8,051 nucleotides of DNA from Rhizobium sp. Q54 (GTDB lineage Bacteria; Pseudomonadota; Alphaproteobacteria; Rhizobiales; Beijerinckiaceae): the NCBI GenBank assembly GCA_945903655.1, contig CAMDOY010000155.1:1-8051 (forward strand). Direction: 5' to 3'. A program made the position numbers and the translations under genes. Below the pieces are notes generated by a model, which made no database searches, had not been told where the DNA came from, and saw nothing but the letters and a program-made list of their open reading frames with translations. Of this stretch, positions 1-6,035 are shown in pieces. How positions within the stretch are numbered: the first letter of the stretch is position 1; each line of letters begins with the position of its first letter.

Positions 1-1479
1 CACGCAATCCTCCACCACCGCATCGAGCGAGCGCGAGAGTTTGCCTTCGGCGAGATCATGCTGGTACTGGCCCACGCCAATGGACTTGGGGTCGATCTTG
101 ACGAGTTCGGCGAGCGGGTCCTGCAAGCGCCGGGCGATGGACACCGCGCCGCGAATGGTCACGTCGAGGTCGGGCAGTTCGGCGCTGGCGAAGGCGGAGG
201 CCGAATAGACGGAGGCGCCGGCCTCCGACACCACGATCTTGGCGAGCTTGAGGTCGGGGTTGCGCTGGATCAGCTCGCCCGCCAGCTTGTCGGTCTCGCG
301 CGAGGCGGTGCCGTTGCCGATGGCGATCAGCTCGACCTTGTGGACCCGGCACAGGCGCGCGCATTCGGCGATGGCGTCATCCCAGCGGCGCTGGGGCTCG
401 TGGGGATAGATGACGGAATGGGCGACCACCTTGCCGGTGGCGTCCACCACAGCCACCTTCACGCCTGTGCGAAAGCCCGGATCAAGCCCCAGGGTGGCGC
501 GCGAGCCTGCGGGCGCCGCCAGCAGCAGATCGCGCAGGTTGGAGGCGAAGACCTTCACGCCCTCCTCTTCAGCCGTTTGCCAGAGCCGCATGCGCAGATC
601 GACCGCCAGATGCACCTGAAGGCGCGTGCGCCAGGCCCAGCGAACCGTCTCCATCAGCCACTTGTCGCCGGGGCGGCCCTTATCGCTGATGCCCACCTGT
701 AGCGCGATCTTGCGCTCGTAGGGGCCGGGCACGCCGGGGGTCGCGACCGCGTCAGCGAGCTCGGGCTCCAGCTTGAGGTCGAGGATCTCTTCCTTCTCGC
801 CGCGAAACAGGGCGAGGATGCGATGCGAGCGCAGCTTGGCGAAGGGCTCGCTGGAGTCGAAATAATCGGAGAATTTCGCCCCCTCCGTCTCCTTGCCCGG
901 CCGCACGGCGGAGGCGAGGCGCCCGCTGGTCCAGTATTGCTCGCGCAGGGCGCCCACCAGTTCCGCGTTTTCCGAAAAACGCTCCACCAGAATAGCCCGC
1001 GCGCCATCCAGCGCGGCCTGTACGGTCTCGATGCCTTTCTCGGCACTGACGAAGGCGGCGGCTTGAACCTGCGGGTCGTTCTCGGATTGGCCGAACAGCG
1101 CATCGGCCAGCGGCGCAAGGCCCGCCTCGATGGCGATGAGCGCCTTGCTGCGGCGCTTGGGCTTGAAGGGCAGATAGATATCCTCCAGCCGCGACTTGGT
1201 GTCGGCCTCCATGATGGTGCGTTCAAGGGGCGCATCGAGCTTGCCCTGCTCGCGGATGGAGTCGAGGATCGCCTTGCGACGGTCTTCCATCTCGCGCAGG
1301 TAGCGCAGGCGCTCTTCGAGGTTGCGCAGCTGGGCATCGTCGAGCTGGCCGGTGACTTCCTTGCGGTAGCGGGCGATGAAAGGCACCGTCGAGCCCTCGT
1401 CCAGCAGCTGGACGGCGGCGGCGACCTGGCGCTCGTTCACACTCAATTCGTCGGCGATACGCTGATTGATCGATTTCAT
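1..1479 (-). CDS. tex: Tex-type transcription accessory / RNA-binding protein (N-terminal part, cut by window edge)
   Basis: The reverse strand is open from ATG at 1479 to base 1, giving 493 in-frame codons; full-length Tex is about 770-780 residues, so roughly the first 64% is present. Seen: a helical N-terminus (MKSINQRIADELSVNERQVA), the VPFIARYRKEVTG segment at residues 32-44, the DIYLPFKPKRR motif at 100-110, and the start of the YqgF/RuvC-like domain at about 326 with GLDPGFRTGVKVAVVD. IAIGNGTASRETD lies near 386-397 and VSEAGASVYSASAFA near 417-431. The helix-hairpin-helix and C-terminal S1 domains lie outside the window. Tex is a cytoplasmic nucleic-acid-binding protein linked to transcription in several bacteria; its biochemical role is not settled. 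A GGAG sits 5 bases before the ATG; a GTG lies immediately upstream as an alternative start. The gene is monocistronic here, downstream of the SDR gene on the same strand with a 114-base gap containing a candidate promoter. Confidence 0.96.
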   Translation of the reverse strand, partial: MKSINQRIADELSVNERQVAAAVQLLDEGSTVPFIARYRKEVTGQLDDAQLRNLEERLRYLREMEDRRKAILDSIREQGKLDAPLERTIMEADTKSRLEDIYLPFKPKRRSKALIAIEAGLAPLADALFGQSENDPQVQAAAFVSAEKGIETVQAALDGARAILVERFSENAELVGALREQYWTSGRLASAVRPGKETEGAKFSDYFDSSEPFAKLRSHRILALFRGEKEEILDLKLEPELADAVATPGVPGPYERKIALQVGISDKGRPGDKWLMETVRWAWRTRLQVHLAVDLRMRLWQTAEEEGVKVFASNLRDLLLAAPAGSRATLGLDPGFRTGVKVAVVDATGKVVAHSVIYPHEPQRRWDDAIAECARLCRVHKVELIAIGNGTASRETDKLAGELIQRNPDLKLAKIVVSEAGASVYSASAFASAELPDLDVTIRGAVSIARRLQDPLAELVKIDPKSIGVGQYQHDLAEGKLSRSLDAVVEDCV

Positions 1480-1501
1480 CACGGCTCCGAATCGGCAGGC
1501 G

Positions 1502-1545
1502 CGCAACAGGCCCCCCGGGGGCGTCGATCTAGACCGCCTGTTGCG
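1502..1545. repeat. 10-bp inverted repeat spanning the tex promoter
   Basis: CGCAACAGGC (1502-1511) and its exact reverse complement GCCTGTTGCG (1536-1545) are separated by 24 bases, which include a second small palindrome CCCCCGGGGG (1512-1521). No T-run follows on either strand, so it is a poor intrinsic terminator for the upstream SDR gene. One arm lies in the -35/-10 spacer and the other just after the predicted start of transcription, an arrangement compatible with a repressor site. Function is inferred. Confidence 0.5.
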
Positions 1546-1555
1546 GCAGGGTCAA
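1528..1555 (-). promoter_or_regulatory. Candidate sigma70-type promoter for tex
   Basis: On the minus strand, TTGACC (1550-1555) is followed after 16 bases by TCTAGA (1528-1533). The -35 hexamer matches well and the -10 only 3 of 6, as is common in GC-rich alphaproteobacteria. Predicted transcription would begin near 1521, giving a leader of about 42 bases before the tex ATG. A 10-bp inverted repeat flanks the -10 element. Confidence 0.35.
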
Positions 1556-1593
1556 AGCGGTCCTGTGGACGAATCGAGGCGGGAGCGCGCCCA

Positions 1594-2388
1594 TCAGGCC
1601 GGATGGGTCAGGGAGCCCTTGAAGGCCAGATAGCCGCCATCGATGAGCAGATCGGTTCCGGTGACGAAGGAGGAGAGGTCGCTCGCCAGATAGAGCGCCC
1701 CATCGGCGATCTCGCGGGCCTGTCCGGTGCGGTTGAGCAGATAGCTCGGCCCCTTCGCCGCATTGGCGGCTTCCCGGCTGGGGAAGCGTTGCAGGGCCGC
1801 GCGCAGGGTGTCGATGGCCCCGGGCGAGATGGAGTTGGCGCGGATGCCATCCGCCGCATGGTCGATGGCCAGCACCTTGGTGAGCTGCAGCACCGCCCCC
1901 TTGGTGGCGCAATAGGCCGGACGCTGGGGCACGCCGATATGGGCGTGGGAGGAGGCGATGTTGACGATGGCGCCCCCGCCCGCCTTGCGCATCTCGGGGA
2001 TGGCGTATTTGCACATGAGGAAGGCGCCGGTGACATTCACCGCCCAGGCGCGGTTCCAGTGGTCGAGGCTGAGGGTCTCGACCGTGCCGGCGGGGGTGAG
2101 GCTGGCGGCCACGTTGGCCAGGGTCGTCACCTTGCCAAAGCGCGCCACACAGGCGGCGACGGCGCCCTGCGCCTGCTGGGGATCGGTGATGTCGGCGGAA
2201 AAAGCCATGGCCTCGCCCCCATCGGCGGCGATGGCGTCGGCGGTGACCTGCGCCTTCTCGAGGGAGATATCGAGCACGAAGACCCGCGCGCCCTCATGGG
2301 CGAAGAGGCCTGCCATGGCCCCGCCAATCTCCCCCCCGCCCCCGCTGATGATCGCGACGCGGCCTTCGAGCAGATGATGTGACGCCAT
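1594..2388 (-). CDS. Short-chain dehydrogenase/reductase (classical SDR), substrate unknown
   Basis: This 264-residue protein has the usual length of a classical SDR. The Rossmann glycine motif is SGGGGEIG at 15-22. Asp40 ends the second beta strand (VFVLDIS), which usually indicates NAD(H) rather than NADP(H). ADIT at 65-68 is the adenine-pocket region. The catalytic tetrad is complete: Asn118 (VNVTG), Ser146 (NIASS), Tyr159 and Lys163 (YCATK). SPGAIDT at 188-194 and the C-terminal VTGTDLLIDGGY at 242-253 are typical. Two motifs are unusual: the canonical NNAG is ANVA at 91-94, and the second glycine of TGxxxGxG is Glu20. The start ATG at 2388 is preceded by GGGGAGG four bases upstream. Such enzymes oxidise or reduce alcohols, ketones or sugars in the cytoplasm; the substrate cannot be read from sequence or neighbours. 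Confidence 0.93.
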   Translation of the reverse strand: MASHHLLEGRVAIISGGGGEIGGAMAGLFAHEGARVFVLDISLEKAQVTADAIAADGGEAMAFSADITDPQQAQGAVAACVARFGKVTTLANVAASLTPAGTVETLSLDHWNRAWAVNVTGAFLMCKYAIPEMRKAGGGAIVNIASSHAHIGVPQRPAYCATKGAVLQLTKVLAIDHAADGIRANSISPGAIDTLRAALQRFPSREAANAAKGPSYLLNRTGQAREIADGALYLASDLSSFVTGTDLLIDGGYLAFKGSLTHPA

Positions 2389-2413
2389 GTGTTCCTCCCC
2401 CTGTGTTGAGCCA

Positions 2414-2443
2414 AGGGTATGGGCGGGGGGCGCCGGGCGTCAA
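2414..2443 (-). promoter_or_regulatory. Candidate promoter for the SDR gene
   Basis: On the minus strand TTGACG (2438-2443, 5 of 6 to the -35 consensus) and TACCCT (2414-2419, 3 of 6 to the -10) are separated by 18 bases. Transcription would start near 2407, leaving a short leader of about 19 bases that contains the GGGGAGG ribosome-binding site. Confidence 0.35.
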
Positions 2444-2454
2444 GCGAGGGGAAG

Positions 2455-2541
2455 TCAGGGGTATAGGTTGTGCTGGTGATCGAGCCAGATGACGTAGAAC
2501 GTGTCGTTCATGATGACGCCATGCATCCGCCTCAACTTAAA
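2455..2541 (-). pseudogene. 3' remnant of a decayed, unidentified protein-coding gene
   Basis: The minus strand reads FKLRRMHGVIMNDTFYV then IWLDHQHNLYP and a TGA stop (2455-2457). Directly upstream an in-frame TAG (2542-2544) interrupts the frame, and the same frame continues above it as DVAPEEIKV. In another frame, further upstream to about 2680, the strand reads EFTRLYQFNFWACREQ followed by SDLLEFFSF. These segments join plausibly across one frameshift and one stop into a single C-terminal region ending in an FYVIWLD-x3-HNLYP block. From memory such endings (FYxxWLDxxHxLYP) occur at the C-terminus of some hypothetical proteins, but I cannot name the family. The 23-codon ATG-initiated piece (2455-2526) is too short to be a convincing gene on its own. 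The upper part is overlapped by a plus-strand ORF extension, which argues that the extension is not real coding sequence. Confidence 0.5.
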
Positions 2542-2689
2542 CTAGACTTTGATTTCCTCTGGCGCTACATCAAAAGCTGAAAAATTCCAGCAGGTCGCTC
2601 TGCTCTCGGCATGCCCAAAAATTAAATTGATAAAGACGAGTGAACTCAAGAGCGCACGCCGAAGATGGATTAAGAAAACGGGGCTTTTA

Positions 2690-3157
2690 ATGGACAAAGA
2701 ACAAGACAGTGCTCATTTGAAAAGGGAGAAGACAGTAAATGTCATGATCGCGTTTTTTGGCTATGGACCATTTTGTTTGCTTACGATGTTTTTTCTTGGC
2801 TTTTTTTATGATGAGCGAGCGCTACTTATCACTGATGGTGTCGTTGATAGGGGAATAGTTGTGTCATATGACCCATCATCCTGCGGATCTTTGAGATCCC
2901 CACGCACTTGTCATTATCATCAGATTTCTGTTCCAAACTTGGGATCTATCTCGCTTGATTTAGGCAGTGAATTTAAATTATCGTCCCCAGTCGTCGTCAC
3001 ATATCAAAAGAGTGATAAATCTAATGTTCGTGCGGGAAATGTGACTTCGTTAGCGAGTTTCAATTTTTTTCAATGGTTCGGGTTCATTGTATTTATAGTA
3101 TGTTTTTGGTTCTTTTTCTTGCTATCAAAAAGATTCATCAAGGCGTTAATTCATTAA
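2690..3157 (+). CDS. Small two-helix membrane protein, DUF3592-like topology
   Basis: The 155-residue product begins MDKEQDSAHLKREK. An upstream in-frame ATG at 2549 exists, but that 47-codon extension is basic, low-complexity and antisense to the decayed gene, so 2690 is preferred; no strong Shine-Dalgarno is visible (ACGGGG about 9 bases upstream). Hydrophobic helices lie at about 17-39 (ending MFFLGFFY) and 126-146 (FFQWFGFIVFIVCFWFFFLL). Between them is an 85-residue loop with two cysteines (Cys65, Cys74) and a VVVTYQKSDKSNVRAG segment at 101-116. A helix, a beta-rich loop ending in a V-x-Y-x-x-x-x-P/S-like strand, and a second helix is the architecture of DUF3592 proteins; assignment is tentative. 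Base composition is strikingly AT-rich compared with all GC-rich neighbours, suggesting horizontal acquisition. Function unknown. Confidence 0.72.
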   Translation: MDKEQDSAHLKREKTVNVMIAFFGYGPFCLLTMFFLGFFYDERALLITDGVVDRGIVVSYDPSSCGSLRSPRTCHYHQISVPNLGSISLDLGSEFKLSSPVVVTYQKSDKSNVRAGNVTSLASFNFFQWFGFIVFIVCFWFFFLLSKRFIKALIH

Positions 3158-3160
3158 CGC
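3143..3160. repeat. 8-bp palindrome over the stop codon of the small membrane protein gene
   Basis: GCGTTAAT (3143-3150) and ATTAACGC (3153-3160) are exact reverse complements separated by two bases, and the gene's TAA lies inside the right arm. GTTAAACGG follows, so there is no U-run. It could be a 3' mRNA hairpin or a protein-binding palindrome. Confidence 0.45.
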
Positions 3161-3183
3161 GTTAAACGGTAAATCACCTGATT

Positions 3184-3206
3184 GAAAATTGCTATTGGAG
3201 AGCAAT
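3184..3206 (-). terminator. Weak candidate terminator for the Panacea-like gene
   Basis: Read on the minus strand, ATTGCT (3201-3206) and AGCAAT (3188-3193) form a 6-bp stem with a 7-base loop, followed by TTTTC. It lies about 40 bases past the stop of the 3244-3720 gene. The stem is AT-rich and the U-run short, so termination efficiency would be doubtful. Confidence 0.28.
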
Positions 3207-3243
3207 CATAATGTGTTTTCGGTTCTGGTATGTAGCCCAAATG

Positions 3244-3720
3244 CTAGGCTTCGACTTTCTCATCGGCGTCCAACGACTGAAAATAGGCCTTCATGGTCTG
3301 TTTGGAAATGATGGCGCTTGAGGGCGCGTCGGCGGGCAGGCCAGCCCGGGCCTCAAGCCACGGCTGCTCCCTGTGGGTCATCAACTCCAGCGCGACCGCC
3401 GTCTCCGAGCCGAAGACATCGACGACCTCCTCCAGATGGGCAAGGATGTCCGCAGAAAGACCGGTCGGACGCACAACCTCCTGCTCGATGGGCCGCCATC
3501 GCCAGTCCTTGAAACGGTGATACTGCGAGGGCAGCACCGGCCCGTTCATCCAGGCCTCGAAGTCTTCCGCGAAGAGCGGACGCCCGCTCACGACGGCGAA
3601 CCAGCCATCGGCGTAATAAAGCAGCTTCTGAAGCTTCAGATTGGTCAAGACCTCGCCGCGCTCTCTGCTTTCGACCAGCAGAAAGTCGGCGGTCAGGCTG
3701 GGAGAAAGGGCGTCGGTCAT
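3244..3720 (-). CDS. Panacea/SocA-like (DUF4065) protein
   Basis: The 158-residue protein shows the family hallmarks: LTNLKLQKLLYYADGW at 25-40, the LFAEDFEAWMNGPVLPSQY block at 49-67 continuing HRFKDW, ELMTHREQPWLEAR at 112-125, and the late ISKQTMKAYF at 138-147. Panacea-domain proteins (SocA, GepA, DUF4065) are known as antitoxins or adaptors; SocA of Caulobacter delivers the toxin SocB to ClpXP. The frame extends upstream to an ATG at 3954, but that part is low-complexity and overlaps the divergent ald gene. ATG at 3720 places the conserved N-terminus correctly. No Shine-Dalgarno precedes it, and a -10-like TATCCT puts transcription start at or beside the ATG. No standard toxin gene adjoins it: the convergent neighbour is an AT-rich membrane protein and the divergent one is ald. 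Antitoxin activity is therefore inferred from the family only. Confidence 0.88.
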   Translation of the reverse strand: MTDALSPSLTADFLLVESRERGEVLTNLKLQKLLYYADGWFAVVSGRPLFAEDFEAWMNGPVLPSQYHRFKDWRWRPIEQEVVRPTGLSADILAHLEEVVDVFGSETAVALELMTHREQPWLEARAGLPADAPSSAIISKQTMKAYFQSLDADEKVEA

Positions 3721-3726
3721 GCGCAA

Positions 3727-3769
3727 AGGATAGGTCGCAAAAACAAAACAACAAATCACAATTTTTGTG
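3727..3769 (-). promoter_or_regulatory. Candidate leaderless promoter and operator palindrome of the Panacea-like gene
   Basis: On the minus strand TTGTTG (3749-3754), a 16-base spacer and TATCCT (3727-3732, 4 of 6) precede the ATG by only six bases. The predicted first transcribed base is therefore about 3720, the A of the start codon. Just upstream of the -35, CACAATTTTTGTG (3757-3769, plus strand) is a perfect 5-bp inverted repeat around a 3-base centre, a plausible operator. The region 3721-3868 is shared with the divergent ald gene. Confidence 0.35.
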
Positions 3770-3809
3770 CGGTTCAAGCCGTTGATTTTCATAAGCCACT
3801 GACGGAGCC

Positions 3810-3840
3810 CTTGACCCCGCCCCCCGCCACGCCAGCTAAC
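3810..3840 (+). promoter_or_regulatory. Weak candidate promoter for ald
   Basis: CTTGACC (TTGACC at 3811-3816) is followed after 18 bases by GCTAAC (3835-3840). The -35 is good and the -10 poor (3 of 6). Transcription would begin near 3847, giving a leader of about 22 bases that contains GGGAG ahead of the TTG start. Confidence 0.28.
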
Positions 3841-3868
3841 CCTCACCGCCTCACCACGGGAGACCCCC

Positions 3869-4975
3869 TTGCGCATCGGCATCCCCCGGGAGATCAAGGA
3901 CAATGAATATCGCGTGGGCCTGACGCCCGCCTCCGTGGCCGAGCTGGTCGCCAATGGGCATCGGGTGCTGGTGGAGCAAGGCGCGGGCGCTGGTTCCGGC
4001 CTGCCCGATGACGCCTATGCGAAGGCGGGCGCCCAGCTCTGCCATGGTCCGGCCGAGATCTTCGCCACCTGCGACCTCATCGTAAAGGTGAAGGAGCCGC
4101 AGCCCAGCGAGACAAAGCTGCTGCGGCGCGGGCAGATGCTCTTCACCTATCTGCACCTCGCGCCCGACCCGCAGCTCACCCGCGCGCTCATGGACAGCGG
4201 CGCCGCCTGCATCGCCTATGAGACCGTCACCTCCCCCACGGGCGGGCTGCCGCTGCTGACCCCCATGTCTGAAGTGGCGGGGCGGCTGGCGGCGCAGGTG
4301 GGGGCGCATTATCTGGAGCGCGAGGCGGGCGGGCGCGGCATCTTGCTGGGCGGGGTGCCCGGCGTCTCGCCCGCCGATGTGCTGGTGCTCGGCGGGGGCG
4401 TGGCGGGCGCCAACGCCGCCCATGTGGCGCTGGGCATGGGCGCCACCGTGACCGTGGTGGACCGCAACCTCGACGCCCTGCGCCGCCTCTAAGGCCTCAT
4501 GCCGGGGCTGCGGACGGTCTTCTCCACCCGCGCGGCCCTGCAACATCTGGCGCCCCGCGCGGATCTGCTGATCGGCACCGTGCTTTTGCCGGGCGCGCAG
4601 ACGCCCAAGCTTGTCACCCGCGAGATGGTGGCGAGCATGAAGCAGGGGGCCGTGATCGTGGACATATCCGCCGATCAGGGCGGCTGCTGCGAGACGACCC
4701 GCCCCACCAGCCATTCGGACCCTACCTATGTGGTGGAGGGCGTGACCCATTACTGCGTCACCAACATGCCCGGCGCCGTGCCGCGCACCTCCACCTTCGC
4801 CCTCAACAACGCCACCCTGCCCTTAGTGCTGGCGCTGGCGGGCAAGGGCTGGCGCAAGGCCATGCAGGATGATCCCCATCTGCGGGCGGGGCTGAATGTG
4901 CTGGAGGGCAAGATCATCTGCGAGGCGGTGGCGCAGGCGCAGGGGGTGGAGGCTGGGGTGGTGGAGGGGCTATGA
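3869..4975 (+). pseudogene. ald: Alanine dehydrogenase, interrupted by one in-frame TAA
   Basis: Ald catalyses NAD-dependent oxidative deamination of L-alanine to pyruvate and ammonium, and the reverse. The frame runs 369 codons including stop, close to the usual length of about 370. It starts at TTG (3869) with GGGAG upstream, giving the family N-terminus MRIGIPREIKDNEYRVGLTP. Catalytic and binding residues are all present: Arg15, Lys75 (VKVKEP), His96 (YLH), the Rossmann motif LGGGVAGANAA at 174-184, ribose-binding Asp198 (VVD), Asp269 (DISADQGG), and the C-terminal NMPGAVPRTSTFALNNATLP block. TAA at 4490-4492 replaces codon 208, between LDALRRL and GLMPGLRTVFS; the frame is identical on both sides, so this is a nonsense substitution (for example GAA to TAA), not a frameshift. 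As it stands it would yield a 207-residue N-terminal piece (3869-4492) and, if translation restarts at ATG 4499, a 158-residue C-terminal piece (4499-4975). It could be a recent loss, a sequencing error or a split enzyme. Confidence 0.9.
4490..4501 (+). other. In-frame stop and possible translation restart inside ald
   Basis: TAA (4490-4492) is followed by GGC CTC and then an in-frame ATG (4499). The stop overlaps a minimal AAGG that lies four bases before that ATG, so termination-reinitiation is possible in principle. The cut falls within the NAD-binding Rossmann domain, just after the Asp198 strand, which is not a domain boundary. Reassociation of the two pieces into active enzyme is unproven and, to my mind, less likely than simple inactivation. 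Confidence 0.5.
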
Positions 4976-4984
4976 AGCATGGCT

Positions 4985-5013
4985 TTGCCCATGCCCCGTT
5001 TTCCCCCTACTAT
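4985..5013 (+). promoter_or_regulatory. Candidate promoter for the Bug-type binding protein gene
   Basis: TTGCCC (4985-4990, 4 of 6) and TACTAT (5008-5013, 4 of 6) are separated by the optimal 17 bases. Transcription would begin near 5020, about 44 bases before the ATG at 5064. It is the best-spaced promoter-like sequence in the window and suggests the binding protein is expressed independently of the interrupted ald. Confidence 0.45.
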
Positions 5014-5033
5014 GGCCGAAGCGCGCGGCCATA
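5011..5033. repeat. 7-bp inverted repeat overlapping the Bug gene promoter
   Basis: TATGGCC (5011-5017) and GGCCATA (5027-5033) are exact reverse complements with a 9-base centre. The left arm overlaps the last bases of the -10 hexamer and the centre covers the predicted transcription start, the position expected for a repressor operator. It would also form a hairpin at the 5' end of the transcript. Confidence 0.5.
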
Positions 5034-5063
5034 CGCCGCCGCCATGGGCCGGGATACGCCACG

Positions 5064-6023
5064 ATGACACTCACACGACGCGCCACGACCGCTGGTCTTC
5101 TTTCCTTCGCCGCCGCCGCCCCCGCGCTGGCCCAGGCCAAACGCACCGTGACCATCGTGGTCCCCTTTCCGCCCGGCGGGTCCGTGGACGCCCTGGCGCG
5201 GCTCATGCAAGAGGGTCTGCAGGAGCGCCTCAACGCCAATATCATCATCGAGAACAAGGCGGGCGCCAATGGATCGCTCGGCGCCGCCCAGGTCGCCCGC
5301 GCCGCGCCGGATGGCAATACGCTGATGGTGACCTTCGACTCCCACTCCACCATTCCCGCGCTCATCGACAAGCCGCTGCTGAATGTGGAGACCGATCTTG
5401 TGCCGGTCATGATGGTCGGCAAGGCGCCCTATATCGTGGCGACCAGCGTCAAGAAGCCCTACAAGACCTTCGCCGACGTGATCGCCGCCGCCAAGACCAC
5501 CCCGGTCTCCTATGGCACCTCCGGCCCCGGCAGCAGCGGCCATCTGGCCATGGTGATGCTGGCGCGCAAGGCGGGCGTTCCCCTCGACCATGTGCCCTAC
5601 AAGGGCGCAGGCCCCGCCCTCAACGACGCCATCGGCGGCCATGTGGAGCTGATCTGCGCCTCGGTGGCGGCCCTGCTGCCGCAGATCGCGGCTGGCAATC
5701 TGCGCGCGGTGATGCAGATGGGCCCCACCCGCCTCAAGGACCTGCCCGACGCGCCCACGACCGCCGAAAGCGGCTTTCCCGATTTTCTGGCGCAGGCCTG
5801 GTGGGGCTTCTTCGCCCCCAAGGGCACCCCCGCCCCCATCGTGGACGCGACCTACGCCGCCCTGCGCGATGTGATCATGCTGCCCCAAGTGACCAAGCGT
5901 CTGCAGGAGGCCCAGCAGATGACCCTGATCATGGACAAGCCCGACGCCTTCGCGACCTTCTTCGCCAGGGAAGTGGTGGATTGGGGCAAGGTGGTGCGGG
6001 ACAACAACATCAAGGGCGAATGA
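5064..6023 (+). CDS. Bug/TctC-family solute-binding protein (tripartite tricarboxylate transporter type)
   Basis: The 319-residue preprotein starts at ATG 5064; upstream in-frame codons are Arg/Trp-rich shadow sequence over the ald end. The N-terminus MTLTRRATTAGLL then SFAAAAPALAQA is an export signal with a twin arginine (TRR at 4-6), cleaved probably after ALA or AQA near 23-25; Sec or Tat cannot be decided. Family motifs follow: VPFPPGGSVDALARL at 33-47, IIENKAGANGSLGAAQVA at 61-78 with APDGNTL at 81-87, YGTSGPGSSGHLAMVML at 150-166, HVPYKGAGPALNDAIGGHVE at 176-195, and WWGFFAPKGTPAPIV at 246-260. Bug proteins are periplasmic and bind carboxylates, amino acids or related solutes; the ligand cannot be read from sequence. 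No tctA or tctB membrane genes are in the window, so this is an orphan binding protein, as is common for the family. It lies 88 bases after ald, with its own candidate promoter. Confidence 0.95.
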   Translation: MTLTRRATTAGLLSFAAAAPALAQAKRTVTIVVPFPPGGSVDALARLMQEGLQERLNANIIIENKAGANGSLGAAQVARAAPDGNTLMVTFDSHSTIPALIDKPLLNVETDLVPVMMVGKAPYIVATSVKKPYKTFADVIAAAKTTPVSYGTSGPGSSGHLAMVMLARKAGVPLDHVPYKGAGPALNDAIGGHVELICASVAALLPQIAAGNLRAVMQMGPTRLKDLPDAPTTAESGFPDFLAQAWWGFFAPKGTPAPIVDATYAALRDVIMLPQVTKRLQEAQQMTLIMDKPDAFATFFAREVVDWGKVVRDNNIKGE

Positions 6024-6035
6024 GGCGCGCAGCCC

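Noticed and set aside
58..702. 214-codon plus-strand ORF
   Set aside because: Lies entirely antisense to tex and is low-complexity shadow sequence.
1502..1545. Intrinsic terminator after the SDR gene
   Set aside because: The hairpin has a 24-base loop and no T-run on either strand.
823..2382. 519-codon plus-strand ORF across tex and the SDR gene
   Set aside because: Antisense shadow of two confidently identified minus-strand genes; Gly/Arg/Ala-rich with no family motifs.
2549..2689. N-terminal extension of the small membrane protein to ATG 2549
   Set aside because: The added 47 residues lack a ribosome-binding site, look non-coding and run antisense to the decayed gene; 2690 starts a typical charged N-terminus before the first helix.
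3721..3954. N-terminal extension of the Panacea-like protein to 3954
   Set aside because: Low-complexity Arg/Gly-rich sequence overlapping the start of ald; the family N-terminus fits ATG 3720.
4490..4492. Recoding of the ald TAA as a special amino acid
   Set aside because: TAA is not a selenocysteine or pyrrolysine codon and no recoding context is visible.
3851..4750. 299-codon minus-strand ORF over ald
   Set aside because: His/Gly/Arg-rich shadow of ald; the plus strand carries the conserved enzyme sequence.
5010..5888. 292-codon minus-strand ORF over the Bug gene
   Set aside because: Shadow of a well-recognised binding protein gene; no motifs of its own.
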